A DNA stretch of 64,000 nucleotides from Anthostomella pinea. Its lineage: Eukaryota; Ascomycota; Sordariomycetes; Xylariales; Xylariaceae. Positions 33,952 to 45,624 of this stretch are shown piece by piece (the first letter of the stretch is position 1; every line of letters starts with the position of its first letter). Where the stretch lies: the NCBI GenBank assembly GCA_963556695.1, contig CAUWAG010000020.1:4092001-4156000 (forward strand). Reading direction: 5' to 3'. The position numbers and the translations under genes are program-made. The notes beneath the pieces were generated by a model. The model searched no databases and had not been told where the DNA came from. It worked only from the letters and a program-made list of their open reading frames with translations.

Positions 33952-35176
33952 TTACATAGAATAACCCTGAATAGTTTTGGCCGCCTCGGCAGCCAAAAGT
34001 CTGACCTCTTCCGGTAGTTCTTCGTTGTGTGCCTCCTGATCAAACCTACGGCGCCAAAAGTCCCACCGAGCGTCAGAGAAATGCGGCCCGTCCGACTTTC
34101 CCGACCAAGGCAAGATTTTCCCTCTTGCGTCCAAGCTGACCTCGGTGTACCCGGGAAGGGCCTCGTGCTGTTCACACTCACGCATATACTTCCCGGCAAT
34201 GTGGATCCAGACGGCAGCCAAAGTCAAGGAATGCGCCAGCTGGGTCTGACGGGGCGCGTGGTGATGCAGACCGGCTCCTCCGGTGTTGGTCTCCAGGGCG
34301 TCGCACAATGCCCACCTGGCATAAGTGGTGAAGTCGGACGTCCCGCTCGCAGTAAGGCGGGCAACGAAGGCGTGGACATTCGTCTCGGCATGCTGCTCGG
34401 GCACGGTCCAGCCGGCGCCGAAGCCGCAACTGTCGTTCCACATCTCCCGGGCACTCGGGCCCAGCATGGGGAGAGTACTCCACAAGGACCCGGAGGTCCA
34501 GATCCAGTTGTTCTTCAGCGGAGCTGTCATGCGCGACGGCTGAGCCGGGTCCGGCCTGGCCTTGAGGGCTTTGACGAGGTCTACCAGCTTGCTCTGCTGG
34601 GTTTCATCGGTCCACGGGTTGCGCTTTGCGGCGTGCAGGACGCTGTACCAGAGGTCCCAGAGCTGACCCTCCGCCGTCGGGAGGTCGGCTGTCTCCGGAC
34701 CCGGCTGTGGAATATCCTCCTCGGGTCCCCACTGTGAACGTTGACGTTAGTAATGTCCTGGTCTCTCTTCGTTTTTGGCAGAGTTGGATAAGACCTACCC
34801 TGTCAAGCGCCTCGGCTAGGCTCCAGTGACGGCGTTGGTTGCGGGCCGTAATCTCTGCTTCATACAATGCTCTTCCGTGGTCTGCTGTCGAATAGGCCTC
34901 GTCGATAGGCGCCGCGAGCTTTGCAGCGGTCGCAGCTGCATCGCTGCCATCGCCAGCGAGGTAATTGTCGATGGCGTCCATCTTGCCGGAAAACCAGCCA
35001 CGTTCCACGGCTATTGCATCTATCTTGGCTGGCTCGTCGAGCTCGTCGTTCTGCACAATCCGAGCCACTGCGTCCATCTCGTCCGTCTCTCTCCGTTCAT
35101 GAGGCGTTGATTCACCTGGCGGCACATGCGAAGGCGACGGAGACGGAGGTGATGAAGATGTCGTAAGCGATTGCAT
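33952..35176 (-). CDS. DUF3632 family protein (2 exons)
   Basis: Hypothetical fungal protein with the features of the DUF3632 family: ARIVQNDELDEPAKIDAIA and ERGWFSGK near the N-terminus, GQLWDLWYSVLHAAKRNPW and QQSKLVDLVKALKARPDP in the middle. Exons on the minus strand are 35176-34799 and 34731-33952; the intron has donor GTAGGT and an ACTAAC branch site before the CACAG acceptor. The product is 385 residues. The start is ATG 35176 (MQSLTTSS); the open frame extends a little further only from a GTG. The first 35 residues are Ser/Pro-rich and probably disordered. Function is unknown for the family; no signal peptide or membrane segment is seen. Confidence 0.8.
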
Positions 35177-35865
35177 ATCAGATATTCGTTGTTCATCCAC
35201 CGTGTTTCAAAGGTGGAAGATAGTGGCAGAGATGAATTCGGACATAATTATGCGACAACAACTTAGGTGACGGAGGGGAAGTGAGGTCGTGCAAATGCCA
35301 ATCGATGGCGAGCCCCTAGAACTTATATGGAAATGGATTAGGTGGATGTGTGGTGGTGGTTAGCGTCACATAGCTGCTCAGCTTGTCAGCCTCTCCTGCG
35401 TGCAAGTTAAAATCAGCAATCTAGAGACAGCTTCCCAGCCCCCAACGGCGGATGCAGATCCATGTCGACGTGCACCGCTGTTGGTACCCCCCTTAAAGGC
35501 TTGTTTCCATGTAACCTGGTTACAACCACCGAGATACATGTAAAATACTCAGTGTGATTCTTTCGGTTCATGGGTTCACAGGTTTTGCTTATGGAGTGGT
35601 TGGGCTTGGTGCGTCAAGTTGAGAGGATGCTCTTCCGCCCGCTACTTATACTCCAGGTATTTAAACTTGGAAAGAATGCATGCACTTATCACTTATGAAC
35701 GGTGGAATGAAACTCGGATCGCAGGTCAGGTAAGTAGGTAGATATATAGTACAGGTACATTAGCGAGCGACTACCCCTGATGACCACCAACCACAGAACG
35801 ATGATACAAAAATAGGGTACAGCTACTCTCCAGCTTCAATCTAAACCCCGCCAACAATTCCGCGT
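35177..35865. other. intergenic region between two minus-strand genes
   Basis: Promoter of the DUF3632 gene and 3' region of the cysteine-rich protein gene; no further feature seen. Confidence 0.4.
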
Positions 35866-36346
35866 TCATGCCATGAATGGGACCGCTCGAGCAGCAGCCT
35901 CGCCAGCATCTTCAGCAGCATCACCTGCCTCATCAGCCGCCTGCTCGGGCGACCCGTTGCAGTAGTCGTCCTTGTCGTCGCCGCCGTGGCAGCCCAGGGA
36001 ACAGAATTCCCGGTAGCTGATGTCGCCGTGTTCGACGCAGTCCCAGAGCGAGTTCGAGATGTGCTGGGCATCGGTGGGCTCGTTGGCCGCACGGAGGTTG
36101 GTGATGATCTTGGTGCTGTAGTCACCTGAGTAATGAGAATTGTTAGTCGACAACCGTTGCTTGGCTTGATATCCCAAAGAGTTGGATCGAAGTGTGCCTC
36201 TGCGATGGAAAGAGAGTTCGGGTGGACTTGCCTCTGTGCTGCAGGGAGGTGCCGCAGTATACGCCGCCAGTGTGGCAGCTCTTCGCAGCTACCAGGCCAA
36301 TGCTGGACATGATGACGGCGAATGTGTAGGCAGAAAGCTGGCCCAT
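35866..36346 (-). CDS. small secreted six-cysteine protein (2 exons, GC-AG intron)
   Basis: Minus-strand exons are 36346-36232 and 36125-35866, giving 124 residues. A signal peptide covers about residues 1-21 (MGQLSAYTFAVIMSSIGLVA). The mature part has six cysteines at residues 24, 31, 68, 80, 84 and 94 (CHTGGVYC, WDC, FCSLGC, DDYC), enough for three disulfides, and an Ala/Glu/Asp-rich tail. The intron begins GCAAGT and ends CTCAG; only this GC donor (AGAG/GCAAGT) joins the conserved HRG-DYSTK reading in phase. Similar small cysteine-rich secreted proteins are common in plant-associated ascomycetes and are often called effector candidates; no role can be shown from sequence alone. Confidence 0.82.
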
Positions 36347-37969
36347 CTTGAATGCTTGAAATTGGTGGTGATGAAGATAAGTTTGGTATCCGGATGTACG
36401 GGTTTCTTGTGAAGTCGGATGTGAACTGAGAACTGGTGTAAGGGATGAAGATGTCTCGAGAACAAAAAGATCTTTGATTATCGGAGGGAAAAGAGCTCTT
36501 TTATGCCCACCAACCGTGTTCTGGTGTCGATGAGCATCGATTGATCAGATGTGGTCTTCCCAGCCCAGGTGTGAATCTTGTCCTCCGACCCTTGGGCACC
36601 ATCGTGACTTTCTCTGTGACGAGGCAGATTACGTCAAGGCGATCTCAGGCTCCGTAAGCCAGTCTTCCACTACCAACTACGCGCCGTCGCTATTGTTAGA
36701 AAAGAGTGCTTGACCGAGGCCAAAGCCTCGTACAGCAGCTGGTGAAATTGCACTTCTCGATGAGGCAGTACCAGGAGGATCACTTCACTCAGGCATGCTG
36801 AGCCGGTGGCTCTAGATCTCAGCCTTATTGCAACCGAGATGCCCGTAGGACTTTATTCGGGACGCTCGGGACTGAGCGAAAGTACAGTCAGTTTTTGCAT
36901 ATTGGTGCACACTTATGTCGGCTCTTTACAGAAAGGGGTTGTCGTGTAACGTTAGACGGAATTGCAGCGAATCGTCGTCCTTGTTCATGCAGCCCAATGT
37001 GACCCGTCAGCGGCTGACAGGTCGCACACATAAGTGTTCGCTTGTTTTGGACATCCTATCTTGCTGTGCCTCGGATTGTGCTGCATCGACCATGAAGCTC
37101 AAAATAACCTCGTAATCAATCACCGGGGTCCTCGTTTTCGTGTAACACTTATGGGCTTTGGGTCTTATTGTGGTCCGTGGTTGCAACAGATGGCGTAGAT
37201 GGCGTATGTACACCCGATAGATGCCAAGTCTCTGCTGCAGAATATACTCGTGATTAGTCCCCCTGAACCCAAGGTGCAAGCAGCTCATGCGAAAAGAATC
37301 CTCTTTGGGTCTGCTTTAGGAAACACTGGCATATGCCGATATGGCATAGCCCCTTTGTGTTTTCATCGTGGCATGACAATTCACCACGAACCACGTAGGT
37401 CGATTGCTAACAATGTGGCGGACTGTTGTTGATATCTGGTAAAGCACAAGACTATCATCAGACCCCATGCACAACCCCAGCCCCCTTACATGGCACCCTA
37501 GAATTGATGTATTCTCAGGTTGGCGAAGTCGAAGGCCACCACCCATATAGGACACGATGGGCGACCAGCTAGGACGAGTAGATGACAAGAAGTCCTACAT
37601 ATGACGATATTCAATGTCAGCCAGTAAACAGATGCTGTTGAAGAACCTATATGGGATTTTCAGCTGCGTAGCACTCTGAGCAAACGGCAATTCTCGAAAG
37701 GCTGGTCTGGCCATCACAGGAAGAGTGGCAGACAGACATGGACATATAGGGGAACAGGTTCGATTTCTGTCAGCGCTTGCTTTGCTCCAGCTCTCGTTCG
37801 TCGTTATCCGCCCAATATTATCACAATATAAGAGCTGAAAGCTTCCCTCGAGGAGCTGGTAAGAAGAGCGAAGAGACCAAATCAGTCTTCAAACGTCCGC
37901 CAAACCCCCCTATCTTCTGCTATCAATTTGCTGCAAGGAACGCAGCACCTAGTATTCCCAAACATCACT
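36347..37969. other. 1.6-kb divergent intergenic region
   Basis: No coding region supported. Holds the promoter of the secreted-protein gene to the left and, at 37820-37835, a TATA-like CAATATAAGAGC before the RNase-like pseudogene to the right. Confidence 0.4.
36494..36505 (-). promoter_or_regulatory. TATA box of the six-cysteine protein gene
   Basis: On the minus strand the sequence reads GCATAAAAGAGC, a good TATA element about 150 bases before the ATG. Confidence 0.5.
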
Positions 37970-38532
37970 ATGTTGGCAACCCAAGCTTTTGCTCTCATGG
38001 CAGCGCTATCTTCCGCAGTGCTTGCCATTCCGACTCAGTTCGGTGGCTACGATTGTGATGGCACCAGATTCACCGTAGCCTAGACGCAGGAGATTTTCGG
38101 CGACACTATCCACGCGCTCAGGAACAACATACAGTTCAGTTTCACAAATGCCAGAGGCATCACGCGTAAGGATCGTTCTTAGCCACTTTACTGTGGCTGT
38201 GAAGCAACTAGCGACTATGAATAGATGAGCTAACGCGTGCTCGCTTCTCTACAGGAACCTACCCAGAGGCATATTCCAACGGGAACCGCGCCGGCGGTGT
38301 TGAGCTTGACCCTACCCCGTGCGCAGGGCGGGCCCTGTTTGAATTCCCAATCCTCGCAAACGGTGCGCAGTACACGGGCGGCAACCCGGGAGCCCACCGC
38401 GTCGTCGTCGCGCAAAGTCCAACCAGCCAGACGGCGTATGATCACTGTTTCCTGATGACCCACCAGGGCGTCCAGGACAGGAACGCGTTCGCCAAATGCA
38501 ATACGTACCAAATACCTGTTGCACGTACTTAG
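37970..38532 (+). pseudogene. secreted RNase T1/U2-family protein with premature stop
   Basis: Two exons, 37970-38165 and 38255-38532 (donor GTAAGG, acceptor CTACAG), in phase. The first codons make a signal peptide (MLATQAFALMAALSSAVLA). Exon 2 matches the microbial guanyl-specific ribonuclease fold: YPEAYSNGN, FEFPILANG (catalytic Glu), GAHRVVVA (catalytic Arg) and LMTHQGV (catalytic His). An in-frame TAG at 38081-38083, in exon 1, truncates the product to 37 residues; the expected codon is probably CAG, so this is a C-to-T change in CpA. In addition, the position where T1-type enzymes usually have the first active-site His (after YP) is Glu here. The family includes extracellular RNases and ribotoxins; this copy is not expected to give a functional enzyme. 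Confidence 0.72.
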
Positions 38533-39343
38533 CTATCATGGCACGAGCCAGTGGGTGGAAACGATAAGCTTGGGAATGAAGATGTACTTGTATACGAAAT
38601 AGGTGTATGAATTGGATATTACGTGTTTATTTGGACGCAGCTGGGGACATCAATATCATTTGGAATCTAAATATCTCCATCCCATTGTCGTGGTGCCAGC
38701 ACCCACTTTGTATATCTTGAACAGAAGGCTAAAGTGGCCCGTACATGTTCATAAATGGCCGTACTCGCCTCAGTTGAGAGTAGGGCTAGACAGCTACGGG
38801 CTACCCTTATCCTCTCTCTCTGATCTGCGATGTCTTTGCCAGCGTGCCATCGAAAGAGCCTCATCTGTTCGTCTAAGCTTGCAGTCGACCACGAGAGGCT
38901 GCCCGGCATCTGCATACCACAACGAACTAGGTGGCATTGAAAGTTGTCACGAGGGTTTTACGGATCTTAGGAAGGAGAGAAGGCTAGAAGCTGGCGCGCC
39001 CCTATCTGTGATCAAGCCACATTCAGCCACATCATCCAGCTAAGCGTGCACTTAGCCACGCGCATTTTCTGGCAACCCTCAGAAGACTTCGTCAAACCAA
39101 CAACTGAACAAGAACAAGTATGAATGCTGTCTGTCAACCAACCACGTGCTGAATCTTTTTTTCTGTCAGCACTTCGGCACGTAAGCCGCCCTTGGTACAA
39201 CCCTTCGTCTGACAGCTTGCTCGAACGCTGCAAGGTTCCCTGTCCCGCCTTGCCTAAAGCCCATGCGGCTGGATACCTGGCATACGGTTCCGACTTTGGT
39301 CAGAAAGTTTGGTTACGCATCGCCCCATTGCTGATTGGCTGTC
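38533..39343. other. intergenic region, nothing seen
   Basis: No supported gene; open frames here lack recognisable domains. Confidence 0.4.
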
Positions 39344-40276
39344 ATGACTCGGAACATCTTACTTGATCTGCTCGGGCCAGAGATTGATGATCCAGAAGAA
39401 GGCAAGGGCGCATCCTCTCTGCAGATTTGCCGGAATCAACGCTGACTGGAACGATCAGAAACATTCCTGCTGTTCTCCACAGATATCCCTTCGCAGAACC
39501 TGGGGTTTGTTGACTCTCGCGCAACTACGTTGGACTTGACTATTGCGGGCAAGGACTACACCATCCACCAGTCTCCCACCATCCTGAATCGTCCCGGTAG
39601 TACCACTGGCGCCGTGCTCTGGAAGATTACCCCTCTCGTAGCCGAGTGGCTGGCTTCGTCCGACAACCTCCTATGGACGTCAGACGCCCTTTCCTCCTCC
39701 TCTAGTGTACTCGAGTTGGGCTGTGGGATTTCCGGCCTCGTTGGCTTGGTTGTCGCGCCTTCAGTGGCACGATACACCTTGACAGATCAATCCTATGTAG
39801 CCAGGTTAGTGGAGAAGAACCTGGAGGAGAACGTCGCAGTGGCGAATCCAAATTTATCAGGTCAGAGACGCAAGGGGAGGCCCACAGCAGTTCAGCAAAA
39901 GGCCAACCTCCGTTTCACCCCATTAGACTGGCAACTTGATGAGGTCACTCCAAATCTCACCGGAGCCGTGGACGTCAGGAGCTTCGACGCTGTCATCGCC
40001 TGTGACTGCATCTACAACGACACCTTGATCGAGCCCCTGGTTCAGACCTGCGTCGACGCCTGCAAGTTGAGGTCGCGCGATGAAGGCGCTGGTAAAGGAC
40101 CCGCTATCTGCATAGTTGCGCAGCAGCTTCGCGACCCGGAGATCTTCGAGGGATGGATCAAGGAATTCAACAAGCACTTCCGCGCATGGCGGGTACCGGA
40201 AGAGGCCCTATCTAAGGACCTGCGCTCGAACCCGGGCTTTGTGGTGCATATAGGCGTCTTGAGAGATACGATTTGA
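39344..40276 (+). CDS. RKM5: RKM5-like protein-lysine methyltransferase (2 exons, GC-AG intron)
   Basis: A class I SAM-dependent methyltransferase of the METTL21-like group. Exons are 39344-39401 and 39459-40276, giving 291 residues. The intron is bounded by GC and AG (GAAG/GCAAGG...GATCAG) with a GCTGAC branch site 10 bases before the acceptor; unspliced, the frame would hit a TGA at 39443. Motif I is VLELGCGISGLVGL, followed by LTDQ, LDW and DAVIACDCIYNDTLIEPLV, and the tail has a GFVVHIGVLR strand. The segments STTGAVLW, LELG-GISG, TDQ, LDW and IYN-LI-P match yeast Rkm5, which monomethylates a lysine of ribosomal protein L1. The orthology is inference; another member of the group is possible. 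Confidence 0.82.
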
Positions 40277-41094
40277 GAGTGCCAATCAGCGGAGGGGGCT
40301 TATGTCTGGAACTGGAGAATACCACACCCACGGTGATTGGGCCAGAAGGGAGCGATCGAATTCTAAGGCCTCCCCAGTTGTTGACTGGCGAAGGGGTAAG
40401 CTTTGCCGACTACCACGTCAGAGCAATGGCATGTGATTCATCAATGGGAGATATCTTGGCGCAGTTGCATCTTCCAACTGCGACGCCTGCTGCCATGACG
40501 ATGCCTACAGAGGTGCGCTATGTCTTGCATGGCAGGAACATATGGCGTGCAGCTGTAACACCGTCACAGAGCCAGACGCATGCACTCTGATAGCTTGCGT
40601 GGATACCTTATTCGGTCACTTTTAGGCAGATCTCCAAGACTCGTCTCAACAGACAGTTGCAAAGTCTTCTACAAGATCGCCACGCATTTCAATGCCTCCA
40701 ATCCCGAGTATGACATCGCTGCTAGACTCAGCCCTCATAAGTCTCCGTACGCGCATGTTAGCAAGACTCCAGATTACCAGTGGGATAGTTAGAAATACTA
40801 AAATAATTATACAGGAATAAGCAGCTCTGGTTTGATACGTCACTCTTAATGCTTATTCCATGGTGCTTATTTTGATTTTACAAATTTCCCGTTATTTGCT
40901 AGACGGGTGGCGTACGGAGGCTTATGAGGGCTCAGTGTACCTACCTGCATGTAGGTCGTCAGTGCCCTTCTCAAGAATTTACTGGGCAGGCACCATGCTG
41001 CTCATTCCTGTGGGGGAATCCCATACCTCTGATGACCTTTCGACGTCGGTTCTTCCCTACCAAGACATCACCACAACATCACCACACAGTCAAC
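40277..41094. other. intergenic region, nothing seen
   Basis: No supported gene. AT content rises at 40780-40880, just before the DUF6604 gene leader. Confidence 0.4.
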
Positions 41095-43633
41095 ATGGCT
41101 ACCTATACCAATCATTGCCTCTACCAGGTGTATAAGCTGTGCGAAAGAGAGTTCGCCTCATGGCTCGCCAGAACAACAGCAAAGCATGGACAAGGAACCC
41201 CGTCGCCCGACGGAAGTGAACCCATTCCCCTCGACCACTGGCCCAGACTTGCGAGGTCCATCGTTCAAAACAAGGATAACATACCCAGCGAAGCAATACA
41301 TAACCTGAACTCACTCATCGAATACCGAGAGCGAATCGTCTTGGACAATTTCCCATTTCTGTCTCGTACGGCATTACTGACACTGCGAAGTGTTCGATCC
41401 ATCCTGATGGACGAACCCGAGGCTTCTGAACCCGAGGCTTCTGAGCCCGAGGCTTCTGAACCCGAGGCTTCGGATGAAGCATTATTCTCCTGGCTCTGCT
41501 TCTTTATCGACATCTACTCGGTGCGCCATAGCATTAGCTGTATCTGGTCCCAGTACAAGAACCAGAAAACGAGCTTGATCAACGCATCCCTCGTCACAAA
41601 CACGGCAATCCAGATCGTCAAAGGAATGTGTCAAGTCCATCTCGAGGACACCAAAGATCTCCCGGGTGCGCCAGATACAAAATATCACGGCACTTGGGTT
41701 TTTGACATTGTCAACATCCGTTCCGGAAAACTCCCTCTCATAGTGTCGGAAGAGGAGTGCACAACTGCAGAATGGTGTTGCCATGAAGCGTATTTCCATC
41801 TGAGAGGGGCCTCCGAAGGGTATGCCTCGAACGATCTCTGGCATGCGAGTCATAGCCTACCCAAAACCAGCTCCACTTCGGTGAAAACAGATCTGAAGAA
41901 ACCCGGACCCGAAAGGCTCAAGAATGACGGCGTTTGGGCTGCCTGCATGTTAGGCCATCTCCACAATTTCACGTCCGTCAGCAGTCGGGGCTCAGAGGAT
42001 ATACTTGGTCCGTATCTCGACGACATCACATTCGGCTGGAGAGATTGGGTGCTTGTGGATTCCAAAAAGTCCAAAAGTCGAAAGCGGCAGAAGCGAACAG
42101 CCGACGAGACATTTCCTGAGTTGGAAGACGACATTCCCAACATTCCCTTGTGGCTCATAATATCCTTCCAAATACTGCTTGACATCCGGCATGAGCTCCA
42201 GGAAGACCTCCAAAAGGGGTTCAATCAGCTCAAAGAGTTCAGCAAGATAATGATTCGTGACATCCGGAAACGTCCACTAAATGATGATTCCTTCGACATT
42301 ATCCGTTTTGTCGGGAAATGTGTCGACAAGGATGCCTTTTCAAAACTGCTTCGCGAGACCTCGAATCAAGGCGTGGCCGGCGGAAACCGGGAGCCCGAAC
42401 ACTATTTGCTGAAGAACCATCCGTTGCTCTGTGGCATGCAGGCGTTTTGGATGCAGCAAAAGTGGCGGTCTGCTGTGGCCCAGATCATCGATCGGAGCTG
42501 GCTGATTCCGGCAATGTACTTGTACATGGGACTCCGACTTGAGGGACTCGTCGATGTATGGGACGACATGGAACACGTCAGTGAGTGCATCTACCACCAG
42601 GTTCATAGGTCGACTACTGATACTGGACGGCGATGCAGTTAATGTACAGGGTGCGATGTTCATCCGCAACTTGAGCGCCGCAACACCTGATGCCGGCTTG
42701 AGACTGACAACACTTGACCAGGTTTGCGATGCTCTTTCGTGTAAGTGGTACACAAGCACAGACGCAATAAGCATTTGGTAGCCTCCGCTATAATCCGGTG
42801 CTTGGTCCAGCACGCTTCTTTACCCCCAAGCAAGTAGATATATCGAGACGTAACTGACTCATTTCACCACAGCGAACATGGTGCGCGTTATGGGACCATC
42901 ATCTATCCAAGGCATCTATTTAATGTTCGAGGATGGCAACTGCGAGTTGAAATCGGGATGGCCATACGCCCTGTCTACTCTCGCTCTGATCAGGACGGCG
43001 GCTAGTGCTGGACTGAAGTCCGATCACTACCATGAAAAGCTACTTCAAAAGGGTCTCAACCCAAGAGAGGTGTTGCTTCTCGTTGGGGATGCCCTTGAAC
43101 AAGAAGAGATAGCAGCACACATCGACTGGAACAGACTCCAGGCACGATGCCAGAAGTGGCTAGAACCCCTCCATACCTTTTACGACCAGCAGTTTCACAT
43201 GCTGCTTAACAAGACTGGTAGGCCATCATGACCTCTGTCAACCCTTTCCATCTGGATCTCTCTTCTCTGCCTTTCTGTTCATTGGCGGCTGACAATCCTT
43301 GGTTCAACAGACCAATACAAGGCCAGCATTCGGCCACCAGGCGTCACCAGACAACTGCTCACACTGGTACACGCAAATGCGTGCCCGCTGAGTTCGGAGA
43401 AGGGGAACCGTCTCGCGTATAACCTCCTTGGTCGGACTGTCTACGACGACTTCGACGCTGATACGCGTTCTACGTGGTTGTGGCTAGCCAATGAAATTGG
43501 GTTCTCTTTACCGACCGCCGCGGAATACCTGAGACCGATCATTGAAGGAGAGGGATTTGCCGAGGTCAAGGAAGCTTCACGCAAGTTCCGCGAGATGAAC
43601 CTATTCGACCAGGAGGAGGAACTTCAACTTTGA
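41095..43633 (+). CDS. DUF6604 domain protein (4 exons)
   Basis: Exons are 41095-42576, 42650-42740, 42873-43217 and 43311-43633; all phases join and give 746 residues. Donors are GTCAGT, GTAAGT and GTAGGC; the second intron has a TAACTGAC branch site. The start is the ATG at 41095 (MATYTNHCLYQVYK). The N-terminus, with YKLCEREFASWLARTT, has the pattern of fungal DUF6604 proteins, which are large, poorly characterised and often multicopy. Residues 110-126 contain four EPEAS repeats (three identical 15-base units and a variant). A basic patch KKSKSRKRQKR near residue 325 may be a nuclear signal. The later exons (GAMFIRNLSAATPD, SGWPYALSTLALIRT) continue the same protein. The frame of exon 1 also runs on past the donor to a stop at 42642, so gene callers may truncate it. 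Confidence 0.8.
41423..41473 (+). repeat. 15-base in-frame tandem repeat (EPEAS)n
   Basis: The unit GAACCCGAGGCTTCT is repeated about 3.4 times with third-base variants (GAA/GAG, TCT/TCG). It lies inside the DUF6604 reading frame, adds residues in multiples of five, and is likely length-variable. Confidence 0.85.
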
Positions 43634-44942
43634 TATCGCCAGACGACGATGTAGCGATAAAGAGAATTCTACAGGAACCACTCGCTGAAGAACATGGGTT
43701 GCAGCGGGAGGAAGCAGTCATTTGGGTATTATCAGGACAAGTTTGCCCCTACCATAGGTAGACAGCAGCGGACTATAACAATTTTTTGTCTAAACCTTGA
43801 TTGTGTAAGTGGCCAGGTCATATATGACCACCATGCCCGAAGCAAGTCAAATTTCGCTCCGTGAGATAGCCGCTCCTCATCCCCCAACCATGAACGTATG
43901 CTATATGATGCAACTTGGTAAATTCAGTCTGGGGCGATTATGGCGAGGTACTACTGGATGATCGTAGGGTAACTGATAGATCAGCTTTCATTTACCGGTA
44001 TGTGGATTCAGTCTGACTTCCCGTCGGATTTCGATGTTCTAGGCAAGGTGTAGATGCTTCACCATTAGTTATGTGCCTTTTGGTAGCTTTCCCAGATGCT
44101 GACAAATCACAAGTCTTGTTGTAATCTATCAGTGGTCTGGGTGGTGCTTGATTAAAAGGTCGGATGGAAAGGATTCCATCCGAGATGTATCTAAATACCT
44201 AAATTGCAGTGGTGAGGTACCTGGGGCACCAAAGGGTTGCCAGGCAGCCTTCATCAGGTAACCTCCAACATATCTGGTGGGGTTACCAGAATACTCCATA
44301 TGGGTCCATGCACTGGATCCACAGTTATACGTGACGGTCGGCCCCGTGCAGCCCGTTTTAAGAGCCCGTTTAACTGCATCGGCAGGAACAGACACGGATC
44401 CACTAAGGCGCAGCGGCACCGTTTATAAGCCTCATGCCGCGTTCCAGCAAGCTGGTCAAACCGTTGCGTAAACGGCGTGAGGCAGTTTGAGCAAGTTCCA
44501 AGGTTGCGCATCCTGGACGGCGGGTCCGAAGGGTCGTACCAGTGAACACTATCTCCATAACCCGACCTCCCGCACCTCTCGTTCGCGGGCCTGCGCTCCA
44601 ATATTGCCCGTTTCACAGCATGAGGATGGGCCGAGTTGGGATCGTGCGAAAGCTTCTAAACGTGCTCATTGCAGATGTGACGAGGCCGCGGATTGGTTGT
44701 TGACGCACACGATGCACCACTCACCGGTGGATAAGGGACAGGGTGGGCCGAGCTGTTGGTCAGCAACGATAGTTACATTTACCTGGCTGGTGATCTCTAT
44801 CTAGCCTCACTGTCCTCTGTTCAACATACCACTCAATTGCGATTCATACACGTACGGCAGCATATTCGAATCAAGATACGACATCGACACCGACATCGAC
44901 ACCGACATCAACACCGAGTCAGCGGACATCGTTTCTTTCAAA
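43634..44942. other. 1.3-kb intergenic region and copper transporter leader
   Basis: No supported gene. At 44878-44918 a short tandem array (GACATCGACACC repeated) lies in the probable leader of the copper transporter. Confidence 0.4.
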
Positions 44943-45624
44943 ATGGACACCATGTCAATGGCAACGACAACCGCCATGACGGACATGTCAGGCATGACAA
45001 TGACGACCTCGAGCGCCATGTCATCCTCCACAGGCGACATGGGTGGAATGGACATGTCGTCTTCCACGATGACGACGATGAGCTCATCAGACATGGCAAT
45101 GGTGTTCTTCCAATCGACCCTCACACCACTCTACTCGATGGCCTGGACGCCAGGCGGAACAGGTTCCTATGCCGGCACATGCATATTCCTGATCGCGCTG
45201 GCGCTGACACACCGGGTCCTCATCGCCCTGCGCAACATGTTTTTTAACGCGCGGACACAGCACCATCACCAAAATCCCACTAAAATTGAGTCGTCGTCGG
45301 ACATGGATGGGTATCCCATGGAAGCGGCGCCCGAGGCGGTGGGCCGGCAGCTCAGATCGGAATGGAACAGCCATCCGTTTCGCGTTGCGACCGAGGCTAC
45401 GCGGGCCGTGTTCGAGGTCGTGATTGGGGGTATTGGGTATTTACTGTGAGTTGACCTTATCCTCCCTTTCCCGGCTTTCTTCTCTTACTGTGTCTAATAC
45501 CTCGGGCAGAATGTTGGCGGTCATGACGATGAACGTGGGCTATTTCTTGTCCGTCCTTGGTGGCATATTTCTCGGGGCGTTGGTCGCTGGCCGGTTCGGT
45601 GGCGTCGACGCCAATCACCATTAG
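44943..45624 (+). CDS. Ctr-family copper transporter (2 exons)
   Basis: Exons 44943-45445 and 45510-45624 give a 205-residue protein. The first 55 residues are Met/Ser/Thr-rich with many MxM and MxxM motifs (MDTMSMATT, DMSGMTMTT, MGGMDMSSS), the extracellular copper-binding region. The first membrane helix is around YAGTCIFLIALALTHRVLIA, followed by a cytosolic loop. The second and third helices are at the C-terminus: VIGGIGYLLMLAVMTMNVGY, with the MxxxM copper filter (MTMNV), and FLSVLGGIFLGALVAGRF, with a GxxxG packing motif. It should form a homotrimer importing Cu(I) at the plasma membrane or, for Ctr2 types, releasing it from the vacuole. The intron has donor GTGAGT. The call is firm for the family; the subcellular paralogue is open. 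Confidence 0.92.

Noticed and set aside
44254..44616. 120-codon minus-strand frame with several cysteines
   Set aside because: Cysteine spacing fits no zinc-binding or secreted family, and the overlapping + strand frames are equally open.
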